A stretch of DNA of 64,000 bases from Dolomedes plantarius (GCA_907164885.2 OU015493.1:121968693-122032692); one strand, 5' to 3'; counted from the stretch's first letter, positions 9,541 to 22,483 are shown. Program-made: numbers and translations. Notes: generated by a model not told the origin, from the letters alone.

Positions 9541-11627
9541 CGTCTATAAATTAAATGGTTGCATTATGAGATTTATCTGTTTCGCAAAATTACTATTGTT
9601 TGAAATTATCTAACGCTATATTCCAACGGGACAATACATTTTAACTTAAAATTAAGCGTACCAATGAACGAAGGATTCCCCCCTCCTACATTAAAACTGA
9701 AAATTTAAATCTTGAAGAGAAAGTGGGAAGTTCTGCAGCTTCCACTGTACAGTATTGACCCAGTTCCATCAGATTTTCTCATCCTCCATTAATTTAACAA
9801 AGACTTCCCAGGCCAATGATTCATCAGTCGAGATTTTACATTTGTCTTGATTTTTCATCTGCAATTGACTCGTTCTCCATCAATCGATCAATATTCTTTC
9901 ATAGTATCAAATTTAGTTAAAAGTACCTACAACTTCTCATTGTTAGACGCTAAAGGATAGTAATACGCAATCCGATGCATAAACAAAAAAATATATATCA
10001 GAACTGATGAACAAAACATGACACACCTATGTGAAAGGAGCTCATTAATGCAATGTACCTGCCTCTCACGCATGTTCACAGCAGTTCTTATCAAAAGTTT
10101 CGAGCTAGTTGATAGGCTTTACGGAAAAGTATAATTCGTATTTTTAGCTCCATCTGAGAACGGTATAAATGTAGAGTAATTTCGCTTTTGGTGTCATAAA
10201 CCCATTTAAAAATATTTTATGTAAATTTTCTTTTTGAATTATTATTTTGCTCTTGGTATTCCTGTTAAATCTTTCCGGGTTTCTGTTTGTCCAGATATGA
10301 GTAAAATTACTTCATGTGCTTATATAATTTTTAGTTTTCTTGTATATTCATCTAGTGAATCAAGCTGAAGAGACAATTAAGAAATATCGTAATACTCTTT
10401 AGAGCAAACGTTGATTTACGTAATAAGCACAAAATTATTATGAATTTACAAATGTTTGGATTTCGCTAACGATCATTGACTTTTATATGCAATAAAATCT
10501 TTGAACACAGATCTAGTAATGAGCCACGGTTCATGCATCATGGTCAGTAAATCTTATCTGTCTATATCACCAATCATTGCCATTCTGCAGAATTTCGTGT
10601 CTTCACGATTACTACTAAGGACAAAACCTATGTCTACGACAGTCTCGTAAACATTTGTAAAGAGTACGAGTAAGTACACTGAATTTCACAATCTCTACAT
10701 ATGTTGGCAGAATATATGCATAACTTCACCACAGTTTATGAAGCAGCACCACGTTCTTCTTTCTTTGTGGAAAACAATTAAACTATCTCCGACTCCAAGT
10801 TTCACGGATAAATAGTTACAAAAAGAGTAGGGTGTTTGATTCTGTTTTTCTTTCATCAAAATTTATTATGGCAATCCATCGCTTCTTTTTCAGACTACAC
10901 AATGAAAAAAAAAAACCATTTAAACCTAACCCGAACTAAATGTCAAGTACAAAAAAATCCTATAAGAACCTTACAATAAGCCGTGAAAAATGGGGAGTAA
11001 AAGTAACTTTGTAAAGGAAATGAGTGTTACCGCACGAGCACCATAAGGCTTCACATTATGAATATAAAAGCGACACGCATATCATGTATAACAAACGACA
11101 ATATAAATGCACTTTTAACTCCAACCTTCTTAAAGAGGGGTGGAAACATTAGCACTTTTTTATGTATTCAGACACCTCACTTATTTTCAAAAATGCATCT
11201 ATTGTGTCTGGTGCCGGGGGAAAGCCAGATGGGACCCACACTAATCTGTTCTAATGCGCGACAAACCGTAAAAGAGCACGTTTGTTAACGACACCAATTG
11301 CCTCTTCTCCCTCTTCTGTAAAAAGTATGAAACCGCGTTTTTATCGCCTTTCCTTTCCCCCTTTATTGTATCTCTCTACGGTTTTTTGAGTATCTTCTGA
11401 TTTTTGCTTTAGCGAAATGATCTTTGCAGTTCTCGATATTTAGTTTAGGGTACCATACAGATCACCCTATAGGCAGTTTGCAGCCCCTATTTAGAAATCC
11501 AGAAACGAAGTAAGGTTGATATGCTAAACTATGCAGCGAAAATGAGCAGTTAAGCTAAAAAAAAATTCCGAGGTGATCCTAATCAGAGCTTTATCTTATA
11601 AAAACTTTATAAACTTACAGAAACTTT
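9541..11627. other. Unannotated AT-rich sequence
   Basis: No convincing gene, terminal repeat or RNA was seen. The open frame at 11058-11288 lacks domain signals. Confidence 0.4.
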
Positions 11628-11747
11628 GTAATTTTTATGCCGTTAATTAATTACTTTAAACTTGTTGCCAAACTCCATCATCACTTTTTAATTTTTATGC
11701 CGTTAATTAATTACATTCAACTTGTTGCCAGACTCTATCATCACAAC
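11628..11747. repeat. Two-copy tandem repeat, 60-bp unit
   Basis: TAATTTTTATGCCGTTAATT occurs with a period of exactly 60 bp (ATTTTTATGC at 11631 and 11691), and homology continues through CTTGTTGCCA and ATCATCAC. The copies differ at a few positions. Confidence 0.85.
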
Positions 11748-13308
11748 AACACAACTTGCATTGCTATCTTGAATTTTTTTTCTTCATTTTGATTGGAAAA
11801 TGCAAAGTGAAGAAAGCCCAGGTTCTTACGCGTTTTAAAAATTCAATTTAATTTATGTCAAGAAATGTCATCATGAATATCGCAATTATCAGCTGATTCT
11901 TAAATTAAAAATGTAGGCTTGTTTCTAAACAGTGGTTGTACTATATATAATGTTAAAATATCTATTCGTGATGCCTAAAATGGAATTTCGATACACGTTC
12001 GATTAAGTTTCTGGCTATTCAAACATTAAAGTGCAGAATTTCAGACTTTGAGAAAGCAGAAGGGGTTTATACATTCCACCATTATGTATTTTCAACTGTA
12101 GGAGGGTTGCAGGCTCTTGGAATAGAAATTTCTTCTTCCTCAGCACTAAAATCAGAGAGAAACATTCTTAAAAGTTTAAGATGACAAATGTAAATGTAAT
12201 GAAAAATCTTTTTAAAAAAATTCATTTTCGGATGCCTGGTCAAGCAAAAATGTGGTGCAATTTCAAGAGTTTTCGCCAGCAGTAGTTCAGAGTGAAATCT
12301 TTGAAAATGTTGTCAAAATTTCATTTAATGAAAACTTGCAAAGTGAAGGTGCATGTGAAAATAAGTTATCTAGCCCCACCCTACCTCAACCCAATTATGC
12401 ATGGTGATCCGGGAAATTATTTAAGGTGATCCGGGAAACACAAATTTTAATTTCTTTATTATAAATATATGAAATTATTATAAATATAAAAAATCCTTTG
12501 AAAATTTTGAAATTTTGTTAAAAAATAAAAATTTTAAATTTATAATTATTTTTTAATTAACAAATAGTCCATAATCTATGTAGTTGCGGGTTTTTCGTTA
12601 GGGAAAAATGGTTACATCTTCTGCAAGGAGATTTTCTCTTTTTCCCTAAAAATTGCTTTTAGATTCTGATTTTGATCCTCACGGTATATATAGAGAAATT
12701 TAGAGTAAATACAAGATGACGAAAAAATGGTAAAACCAAGATTCTTCCTAAACAAATATATTCCAATAAAAAATTATCCTCAAATAAAAAAGGTACACGC
12801 GTGTTTAATTTGTAACTTGCTAAAAATTTCAAAGTTAAAAAAGAAATTCTCTTAATAAAGGGATAATTAAAAAAAGTTTCTTTAACGTTATGAAACATTT
12901 TTAATTATTGTTCCTTTGGAACATAATATTTTTTAAACGAGCAGAGTGTTTGGAAAAGGGAAAGAAAGACAATCTCTACATAGCCTTTTCTAAAAAAATA
13001 AATGAGAGAAATTTTATTTCTACACGATAAAATTTTGTTTTCCTGCTCTTTCAGATTTTATAATGCAAAATCTAGAAAAAGTAACGGTAAAAGTAAAAAA
13101 ATGCTGGGATTGGCAAAAACCTTTTAGGGGAAGATATTTACTGATAGGATAGAAAATTTATGTGAGACATGTGATACAGTGTTTGTTTTCAATGTGTAGT
13201 TTATTGCTAACCAAGGGAGCGAGCGTAATATGCCTGTAAATGTATTTTTACGGCTGATAAATGTATTTGACGGAGAAAATAATAAGTATGAACTTTAATA
13301 GGATATTT
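11748..13308. other. Unannotated AT-rich sequence
   Basis: Contains a repeated GGTGATCCGGGAAA (about 12403 and 12425) but no gene or element I can support. Confidence 0.35.
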
Positions 13309-13786
13309 ATAGGGGTACGTAAATTTCGCATAAAAAATATAGAAATTTCGCAAAAAAAAATTACAGTATACAAAATTTCGCATTTATTCACAAAAAGAAT
13401 ATATATATATATTTATATATATATTAAAAAATTTTGCATTTAGTATAAGGAATCACAACTTTACTAGGTTAGGTAAGTATCAAAGTTCTTAGTTAAAAGC
13501 TAACATTGTAGTAGTCTCCACATTCTCTTCCTTAAGTCTTTAGCAATAAGTAATAAGCAAATGTCGAGAGTGAGATCTCCCAGTTAAAGACCATAGATGG
13601 TCTTAGATAAGCAATTATGTTAATAAATTATTACTGTTATTACCTAATTTCGCTTAAAAAGGCGTTTATCACCGAGTTTTCGCCGAAAAGTAGTTAAAAA
13701 ATAATTTTCGCATTTGTTCGCTCATATCGGCAAATTTCGCATTTATTCGTATCTATTTCGTAAATGCCAAAATTAAGTATCCCTAG
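13309..13786. mobile_element. Possible non-autonomous element with TTTCGCATTT repeats
   Basis: The left end reads AGGGGTACGTAAATTTCGCA and the right end, complemented, reads AGGGATACTTAATTTTGGCA, an imperfect inverted repeat of about 22 bp. The interior repeats AATTTCGCA or TTTCGCATTTATTC several times and contains a (TA)n stretch at about 13399-13424. TATTTAT occurs on both outer sides but the duplication is not exact. Classification is unknown. Confidence 0.4.
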
Positions 13787-13789
13787 TTA

Positions 13790-14700
13790 TTTATAATACT
13801 GATAAATAATGATTTAGTTAAAAGAAGAATTTTTACCGATACTTACGTCCCTTTCCTCTGCTAATCCCGAATGTGACGTCACAGTTTTTCTGGCACCGCA
13901 TTTTTTTTGTGTAATTTACGTTGTATGAATCTCTGTTCATGTAATTAATAAGGCGTTGTGAGATGCGAAGATTTAACTGAATGAGTTAAGGGTTCTACAG
14001 GATTTTTGCATAGCCAGTTTCGTACTTAAACTAACAAGTATAAATCAAGACATTAAGTTCCCATGTAATAGGTCAGTACTAGAAATAACTAGAGTAAATA
14101 GAGTAATTTCAAAGTTTGACAGCTTTCCGGATGTTAAGGTCTCGTATTATTTGAGAAATATGATTTTGAACACTGTGACAGAAAGTTTAGATAGGAATTC
14201 AGTAAACAATCTTTAATCTCCAGTTTCATGTCTATCCACTCCCTCCCCCCCCCCAAAAAAAAAATAAAGGACGAACATACCTAGTTGACCATATGACAAT
14301 ATACAACAGAAAATTGATTTGGAAGCTTTTGTAGAATTACTATGAAATGGATTGTATTTGGAAATTAATCTTAATTTCGTAAATCACACGCCTTGATTTT
14401 TTTTTCAAAAACTTCATAAGGGCCGAAAAAGAAGAATGTTTTCTCCGAGATGACAGATCAAAGAAATTTATACAGGAAAATGGAATACGATAATTTTCAC
14501 AGATTACTTTTGGACTTAAAAATGGATGTTTAACAAGCGAAGTATTTATTTATGTACATAAACGAAAGATGCTTTCTGAAAAGTATTTATTTCCTGAAAA
14601 CTTTGCACTATGAGTCCCTTTGATTGTCAGATATAAAATGAGGATACAGATATATGTAGAACTTTTACTTTGTGTATTTTTTACAAGAAAAAGTCCATTC
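13790..14700. other. Unannotated; includes a C10-A10 tract
   Basis: No gene is seen. At 14245-14264 ten C are followed directly by ten A. Similar composite tracts occur at 45220-45237 and 55348-55377. Confidence 0.4.
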
Positions 14701-14926
14701 TACACTGGTGTAAGAAATTAAGAGAATTTGCAGACTTGGTCGATTATCTCTAGAACTACTGTACCGATTTTAATGAAATTTGATATGTACATACATTGAT
14801 ACAATAAAAAACAAATAACCATTCAATAATTGTAATGCACACGCATGATCGTGCGTAACACTCCTTGGAGCCGTAAGGTATGAAACAGCGGTTGCAGAAT
14901 AAACAAAAAATGGGTTAATAGATGGG

Positions 14927-15708
14927 TTAATATGGGGTATGGTCCCCTCTTACAGATGCATAGGTCTTACAGCGTGATTTCATACTTGAAATAAGGCAGT
15001 TTATCATTTCCTGTGGCAATTGATCCCAATCGTTCAGCAACGCTGTTTTCATTCCCTGGATGGTTCTCGTAGGGGGGTTGAATGTTGCAATTGCCCTCCT
15101 CAGAGCGTCCCAGACATGCTCTATAGTGTTAAGGTCTGGAGATCTAGCTGGACAATCCATCCGGCGATTATCCTCACTCTCTAGAAATTCCAGAAGAGCT
15201 CTATGTGGCCTCACGTTATCGTCCATTAACTATACTCCATTCTCTATGTTCCATTCTCTATGTTCTCCATTCTCTATGTTATACTCCATTCTCTATGTTC
15301 TCTTCACCATGATAAACGGATTCTCCTGTTCGTAGAAGTGAGCGGGACGCAAACAGCAGGTCTTCTTGCAAACAACCCTCTCTCAAGTCTTTTGGAAACA
15401 GTCACCCTTGATACACGGGTTCCTGTGGCTGCATACAAGTCACGAGAGAGCTGAAAAGCTGTAGCACTCCTGTTACGCCTCGCTATAATCGACAAATGGC
15501 GATCTTCTCTGGCCGTCGTGGCTCTTGGACGACCTTGCCCAGGCTTTCTCTCGATGGATCCGGTATCCTGGAACTGTTTCCATAAGTTACACACGACGCT
15601 GGGTGTTAAATTGAACTCTCTACAAATTTGGACTTGAGATTGGCCTGCTTCTAGCCTCCCCACAATTCGCCACCTCATTACATCACTTAAACGTTGGTGG
15701 TTACTCAT
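14927..15708 (-). pseudogene. Tc1-like transposase, centrally deleted
   Basis: The first segment (15708-15304) begins MSNHQRLSDVMRWRIVGRLE and has a paired-like helix-turn-helix region with a GRPR-type linker (PGQGRPRATTARED). The second segment (15226-14927) holds the end of the DDE domain: DDNVRPHRA with the second acidic residue, and SPDLNTIEHVWDAL with the final Glu. The part with the first catalytic Asp is missing. In its place, 15234-15302 contains four copies of a 14-19 bp unit based on CTCCATTCTCTATGTT. Both surviving segments look well conserved, so the loss was probably one replacement event rather than general decay. The protein would be inactive. Confidence 0.88.
15234..15302. repeat. 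Short tandem repeat filler inside the transposase
   Basis: Four imperfect copies of CTCCATTCTCTATGTT occupy the position of the missing catalytic core. They are separated by 0-5 extra bases such as ATA. The unit is not part of the transposase. Confidence 0.85.
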
Positions 15709-15982
15709 TTTTACTGTTACAATTTGAAATTAACCGATTGCTGCAAAATTAACCCATCTATGAACCCATTTTTTTTGTTTATTTTGCAACCGCTGTTTCA
15801 AACCTTCCGACTCCAACGAGTGTTACGCACGATCATGCGTGTGTATTACAATTATTGAATGGTTATTTGTTTTGTATTGTATAAATGTATGTACATATCA
15901 AATTTCATTAAAATCGGTACAGTAGTTCTAGAGATAATCGACCAAGTCTGCAAATTCTCTTAATTTCTTACACCAGGTATGT

Positions 15983-16360
15983 AAAAGATAAAATAATTCA
16001 ATGTTAACTTTATTACGTCATAGAAATGATGCAAGAACATTATGGACAAACAACGATCTCAAAATGTCCTTGAAATCTTCTTTTGCAAGTAACTTATATA
16101 GTTTCGACAACTCTAGACTATGCATTTATAGAAAATTTCTTTTAGTTTTCTCTCTGCTCCATCGAAAAGTTCATGTGACTGGGAATTTGAGTAAGATTTA
16201 TATTACTTCTATCTCAGAGATAGAAGTTATATAAACCTTACCCATTGATTTCCTGATTATGATCAGAATATGATGATTTGAATTTTTGAAAATTTATAAT
16301 CATATGAATATTAGTAGACCGTTATGAGGAATCTTTTCTACACACACACACATATATATA
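15983..16360. other. Unannotated spacer between two transposons
   Basis: AT-rich sequence ending in a CA/TA microsatellite (16340-16360) that abuts the next element. No gene is seen. Confidence 0.4.
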
Positions 16361-17661
16361 CAGAGGCTGTTCGCACATTTTTTAGACGATTTTGGTAAGC
16401 GATAATAAAAAATCGTTTGCTTCAAAAGAAATAATTGCAATTGTACTATGTTTTTAAAAGTCAAAATTATCGTCTAGGGCTTAAAAGTTTTGTTTTTATT
16501 CAAAATGGCGATTTTAACAAAGCAGTGGCTCGAAGGCTACATTTATTCTCTTTCCGAAGAGAAATATGCATACTCCGTTATCCAAAAACGATGTGATAGT
16601 CATGGTTTTGTGATATCCAAAGCGTCGATAGGTAATATCGTCAACAAGAAAGGAAAAAAACGTCAAATTGGAGCCTCAAGTGGGACAAAAATTCCAAAAA
16701 AGTATCCAAGGAAAAAACGGACATCTTCGACTATTGCAAAGGTACGTTGTTTAATGTTAAAAGAAAATCCCCCTAGTCAAAGGACAGTTTCAAAATCATT
16801 AAAATGCTCGGTGTCCACTGTTAACAAAATGATAAACGTTGATTTAAATCTTAAGAAAGCGAAAAAACGCAATGTGCATCGTCTTCTTCCAAATCATATC
16901 GCTGAACGCAGGACACGCTGCAGAATTCTATATGAGAAACACTTATCCAAAGAAAAATGGAAAACAATTGTCACAATAGATGAATCATGGGTGTATTTAA
17001 ATGATTGCAACAAAAAAAGAGCCATTTATTATCATAAAAGGGGAGAAAAATTTTTAAGTACATGATTCAAAGAATCGAAAGAAAGTTTTTCTAAGGGATT
17101 CATGATTGTTTCTGGTTTTTCTTATAATAGCAAGTTAAAAATAAAGAGAGTGGAAAAAATGTCAAGATTAACTCCAAATACTATCAGGAACATATTTTAT
17201 CGCCAATTTTTCTGAATGAAATACCATCGCTTTACCCACAGTGCCATCAATCTGTGAGACTCCATCAGGACAAAGCTAGCAGTCACACATCAAAATCCTA
17301 TGCAAATTTCCTAAAGGAAATGGAACAAAAAACTGGTATCAAGGCCATACCCTTCACTGATATCCCTACTAAATATCCCGATGTATCACTTATGAATTTT
17401 TGTGCTTTCGGACTTTTAAAATCTGCATTATCCAAACGTCGTCCCAAAACCCTTACAGGACTCTGGAAAGCTGTTCAGGAGGAATGGGATACAATACCTC
17501 TTCTGACACTTCAAAAGGCATTATTATCCTGGAAATTGCGGTGTCGAAAGATAGTTCAGAATAAGGGATGTCAAATAGAACATTTAAAACACAAGAATTT
17601 TATGTAATTTAGTTTTGTGAATGCAATACACATCGTCTAAAAAATATGTGAACAGCCTCTG
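16361..17661 (+). mobile_element. Tc1/mariner-superfamily element, DD41D-like
   Basis: A 1,301-bp element with termini CAGAGGCTGTTCGCACATTT (left) and the complement of CAGAGGCTGTTCACATATTT (right). Terminal similarity extends about 30 bp, through TTTTTAGACGAT. Both sides abut TA microsatellites (about 16353-16360 and 17662-17680). One transposase, broken twice, fills the interior on the plus strand. Confidence 0.9.
16505..17607 (+). pseudogene. DD41D-like mariner transposase, broken
   Basis: Starts MAILTKQWLEGYIYSL, with two helix-turn-helix regions in the first ~130 residues. The DDE domain shows TIDESWVYLND (first Asp), LHQDKASSHTS (second Asp) and YPDVSLMNFCAFGLLK at the third position. 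Counting from the second Asp to the Asn in LMNF gives 41 intervening residues, which fits DD41D members, but the final acidic residue is Asn here. There is a TGA stop at 17063-17065 and a one-base frame break in the A-run near 17155-17160. Both parts otherwise read cleanly. Assignment to the DD41D group rests on spacing alone. Confidence 0.82.
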
Positions 17662-17680
17662 TATATATATATATATACAT

Positions 17681-19210
17681 TAATTACACATTTTTAATGA
17701 CAGTTTTCGTCATTGCATAATTTTTTATTTTATTGAAAAATCCGGCAAGCCTTGTGATTCTACCACAAATGATCTGTATCTTTCAGTTATGGTATACAAA
17801 ATCTAAGCAGAAATTTAGATTTATAAAATGATTTTGAACTTTACTCTGTACGTCCTTAAAGACTATGTTGAGTAAAATTCGAAACTATGAACATCGTCCA
17901 AATCATTTTGGTATGTAAAATATTTCTGGCAGACTGATAAATTTTAAGAATTATGGGAGGAATGAGAATTGCTAATTGTTGAGTAAAAGCATCATCCCTG
18001 CACCGTGAATAAAAATTAAGGATGGGCTAATTTAATAATTTAAAAGTCATGGGGCTTCTCAATTCTCGGTAAGAGCCTAAACAGTAAACTTTAAGTGCTC
18101 GTAGTATTCCTTGGCTTTGAATAAAGAATAATTAATAGACTATTCATGAGGTGAGAGAGCTTCCAAGGACATACATAGAGGTGATAAGCTGCACATACAT
18201 CAGCGAGAATGACATTAATTATTGAAAACAGTTTTATGTTATCCGATGAATAAATCCTTCTATTATTAATTTAAACAAGAACCCATTCGTGAGATTGCAA
18301 ATTTTGTTTGGATTTTAAAGTCAAAAATCGGGATTTTCAAATCAAGCTACTAAATTAAAGGAATTCAGTTTGAATTAATGCAATGGTTCCTCATTCCAAA
18401 GTCTCATTCATAGTTTTAGGCCATGAGACTTGATGAGGATGCTTAAACAATTCATTCCCGAATTCAGATGGAATCAAAAATTTTTCTGTATAGTTCGGAC
18501 GAATGTTGAAGCAATTGTATAAAATTGACAAATTTGGTTTTCAGACTAATTCTTGGTTTTTTTGTTTATGATATTTATTATGCTAAAATACGAAAGGGGT
18601 GTAGTTAAAAAGAAATTCTGTGATTGCAATAAATTTCTTTTACAGCACGTAATATAGTTATAGATTTAATCATAGCTAATATTATTACATCCTACATAAG
18701 AATAATAATTGTTAAAACTTAAATGAATAATCATGTATCCTAATGTTGATGCAGAATGATCACATGTGTTGCTTGGGACAAGCATGTCTATGGTGCTCTA
18801 AAAAGCAACCCTCTAAATTCGAAAAAAGGCTTTTGAATTCACCGAAAGGTTTGTAGCTCCGTAAAATCAACGCACGAAATAAACATTTTCTTTAAACCAA
18901 AATTAAAAAAATGAGAGGTCAGGTGGTAATTGAGTAAAGAAATCTGTCGTTTTTCTAAAGTTGTACCAAAAGGTAGACTTTGTACAGATAGGATGTATCA
19001 ATTTTTCGAAAATGTGTGCTTTGGAGGTCAGTTAGGGTGCACAAAAGATCTAAAATAACTGTATTTAATAACTTTTGTAATGACACAAAAAATATATTTT
19101 GTACAGTTTTTAGCTATATCTGAACTAAGTTCTTGTGCTGTGATGAATTTAGACTCAACACCTGGTGCATATTAAGTGTATGATGTTCAGAAATTTTTTC
19201 CACTCGATCA
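17681..19210. other. Unannotated AT-rich sequence
   Basis: No gene, tRNA, or paired terminal repeats were recognised. Confidence 0.4.
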
Positions 19211-19218
19211 CCCTAGTA

Positions 19219-19994
19219 CATAGGTTCTTAAACTGTGGTCCGCGGACCCCTGGGGGTCCGTCTAGCCATTGCCGGGGGTCCGCTAAACAACTTTGACATT
19301 AACAATCTGTACTTGAACAAGATATTTTCGTGGAATTATCATGCAATACTTCTTTGAAACTACAATTCAATAAAACTGAACCCACAAACTTTTGGTTACT
19401 TCTCAGATTTGATTACCCTGCACTTTGCAAATGAAACACTCCAACATTTGAGCCCGTTCTGCACAACATATTTATGTAAACAGGCTTTTTCTGTACTGTT
19501 ATGTATGAAATCAAAGTATAGAAACAAACTCAGTGTAGAAGCGGACCTCAGAATAAAATTTTCCAACATAGAGCCTGAGATTGCGGTTCTGGTTTCAAGA
19601 GAACCACTGCCCCCATCTCATTAAGTAAAAATAATTTACAGAAAACATATTATAATAAGATAGATCTATATTGACCAAGAAATGTTTGTATGAGTTTAAT
19701 TTATTATGATTTGTAACTTTTAAAATTCTTTTTACTACTGTTTTTATTCATTTTATGTTTTTTATTCTATGTCTTAATAAAAATGTTCATCTCTATAAAT
19801 GAGCAAGACCATTTATTAAAATAATCAGCGATACATTTTTACCAATATTTATTATAACGTAGTGCCTATGAGATTATTGAGCCAGAAATTAAGTCTCAAA
19901 AACAACTTAAAATCCCTAGGGTTGGGATGGGGTCCGCAAAAAAATATGTTGTTCAAGAGTGGGTCCTCGGACTATATAAGTTTAAGAACCCCTG
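19219..19994 (+). mobile_element. hAT element, internally deleted, 8-bp TSD
   Basis: Termini CATAGGTTCTTAAACTGTGG (left) and CAGGGGTTCTTAAACTTATA (right, complemented) are flanked by the perfect 8-bp duplication CCCTAGTA (19211-19218 and 19995-20002), the length typical of hAT. At 776 bp it keeps only the end of the transposase gene. Confidence 0.93.
19409..19624 (+). pseudogene. hAT transposase C-terminus (dimerisation region)
   Basis: A 71-residue remnant with the hAT C-terminal dimerisation signature: PFCTTYLCKQAFSVL followed by KSKYRNKLSVEADLR and ending in PSH before the stop. The pattern is close to hAT-derived ZBED/FAM200-like proteins. The upstream catalytic part is absent because of the internal deletion. 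No function is expected. Confidence 0.85.
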
Positions 19995-20002
19995 CCCTAG
20001 TA

Positions 20003-20399
20003 CATTTGCTGCTGATTATGGAAACAATACAGATATGTACCTAAAAGGCAAACTTCGGGGTTAAGGCTGTGATAGGAATGACAAGAGCCTTTGGTACCTT
20101 GAAGGTTGTAGGCAGGAGATCACATTTCCCGTGTCTGAGAGGTTATGAGCAGCAGGCAGCTTTATATTAAAACAACAACAACAACAACAACAAAATTAAT
20201 GAAGGCAATACATGTGGTATTTTTGACTCTATAGTTACCAACTACTGAATTATGTACTTAGAGAATTATCATTGAATCATCATAGTCAATTGCTAAGATT
20301 ATCTTGCTCCTTAAAATAAAATGAAATTTCTGAAAAATAATTTTGATCAAGTTTACGTCATTAATAGGAATAGTTTTTAAGCTTTTTAAATTTCCTGTA

Positions 20400-20400
<1 letters not shown>
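20003..20400. other. Unannotated; (AAC)n at 20170-20193
   Basis: Nothing beyond a short AAC microsatellite. Confidence 0.4.

Positions 20401-20491
<91 letters not shown>
20401..20491. repeat. (TA)n microsatellite, ~91 bp
   Basis: Uninterrupted TA repeat running directly into the left arm of the foldback element. Confidence 0.97.
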
Positions 20492-20876
<385 letters not shown>

Positions 20877-20919
20877 GTGAATAAAGATTAGCATTCATAA
20901 TTGATGTTTTAGCTCGATA

Positions 20920-21460
20920 CCCCACTGTGCCTATTCCAAAGCCGGCACTGATCCCCGGATGATGATTTACTCGTTTGCCGAAAGCAACCATCCCACAAAA
21001 CCTATGTCCTTTCGTCGCGGAACTCTTCGGAGAGGTGGGCAATACCGGAACGAAGAAGGGGCAGATGGTCACCCCCTCTCCCCCGCATCCAAGTGGGGTG
21101 GACGGATCCCGTGTTGACTCCGGCCTATTTTCCAATGAATATTTCATTGAGTCGATTCATCGACGTGAACGCACACACGCACTGTTTTGTAAGCGAGCGT
21201 TAAGCGGGAAAGAAGCGGGGGAGGGTCGGATGGGAGGCTATCACTTGAAGCTGTCATTAAGTGCATCGACGGCTACGTTCGGTGATTTACTGCGGCTTTT
21301 CCGCATCTCAACCCGGGCCGTGGTGTCTGGGTCGAGGGGGCGCGCAGGGGGGGGGGGAGGCAATACAGCCATCTGCCGCTCCTAGGCGCTTCGGACGGCG
21401 TGGAGTGATTATGTATATACATCAACCTGCTGGTCGGTTTCAGCGGGGTAAAAAGTGCCG
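20920..21460. other. CpG-rich block of unknown function
   Basis: This stretch of about 540 bp is GC-rich and dense in CpG (for example GTCGCGGAACTCTTCGG, GAGGGGGCGCGCAG) within a strongly AT-rich window. It is free of recognisable transposon ends. Open frames exist on both strands but none has domain signals. It could be a promoter or CpG-rich regulatory element downstream of Lim3, a non-coding first exon, or a foreign fragment. Confidence 0.45.
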
Positions 21461-21746
21461 TAAAATGTAATTATTTGGGGGAAAGCGGAAAGGAGGTTAA
21501 GACATAAGGTGACAGAACGTCGTAAAACATATGAGTCGCGTAGGTTCAGAACCAGCCACATGCCCTTTTTCGATTTTTTTAATTGAATATTTTAAAAGTT
21601 GAAAATATTCTTTATTCCTAGGAAAGGAAATTTCGTATCAAAAGAAGACATTTCAGTGTAAATTCATACGACAAAATCTTCCTGTACTTTCACAACCAGC
21701 GCCTTGAATAGCTACAATTGCTGTCACTATTATGCCCCCCCTCTGT

Positions 21747-21920
21747 CAGGTGATGGCCGAATGGCTAGGGCTCTGGCGTGCGGATCTAGATCCTGTGGGT
21801 TCGCGTCTCACTGTTGGCATCGATGTTTGTATCCGTTCGGAATCGGCTTTAAACTGCAGGGCCGCTCTAATTAGCCATCTTGGAGCAAAACGTTGACTGT
21901 AGCGCTTCAAACCAAACCAT
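21747..21920 (+). mobile_element. tRNA-derived SINE (family 2)
   Basis: Head with A-box-like TGGCCGAATGGCTAGG and degenerate B-box GGTTCGCGTCT. The body is GTTCGGAATCGGCTTTAAAC, then CTAATTAGCC, then a CAAACCAAACCA tail. Four more copies occur in the window (23157-23333, 34631-34730, 59153-59330, 60337-60522). Confidence 0.85.
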
Positions 21921-22483
21921 TAACTCTGCTCGAGTTTGTAATGAACGAGTGGCTGGTTGTGAGCCCAAGCGACTCATATAATCTTTTTTTTTAACACATC
22001 CCAACATCCAAGGGGTTTTTATCGTTTGGCTCGTTTGATTGTTCACCCAATAAGGATTAAGACTGGGTAAAATTAGAGAATGTTATCAATAAGCATTCCT
22101 GACAAAATCCTATTGATTTTGACCTTTTATAATGATGGCTTAAAAGCATTTTTAAAAGGAGTAACTCTCTATAGATACTTGGAATTATTTTATATCATTT
22201 TAAAATGTTTAGATTACTATGAATATTTCAGCTCCCAAGATTGTACATTAGTAGTTAAAAAATAAATTTTGACGTATATGCCGTTCTTGTTCAAACTTTG
22301 ATTTTTTGTTCTTTTCCAACTAAGAAATTCTTGCGAGTCGAGTTTAGGAAGATGCAAAAACTATTCAGTTTATTAGATATGTTCTTTATCTTTAGATCAG
22401 TGAAAATCGTATCGTCTGAGAAAAAAATTATAAAAATAATTAAAACAAAACTTTTTAAAGAATCTTTCAAGAAAATTCAATAT
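21921..22483. other. Unannotated AT-rich sequence
   Basis: No gene or repeat boundary seen; runs into the (TA)n at 22484. Confidence 0.4.

Larger units (their letters stand above)
14703..15977 (-). mobile_element. Tc1-like transposon with ~230-bp inverted repeats
   Basis: Termini C(A)CTGGTGTAAGAAATTAAG are flanked by TA (14701-14702 and 15978-15979). The inverted repeats are unusually long for Tc1: 14703-14936 and about 15745-15977 stay clearly complementary, through a CACGCATGATCGTGCGTAAC motif and an AAACAGCGGTTGCA motif. A minus-strand transposase lies between them. Its middle has been lost and replaced by short tandem repeats, so the copy is non-autonomous. Confidence 0.9.

Noticed and set aside
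11447..12440. Element bounded by GATCACC/GGTGATC motifs
   Set aside because: Only seven bases match between the two ends; not enough for terminal repeats.
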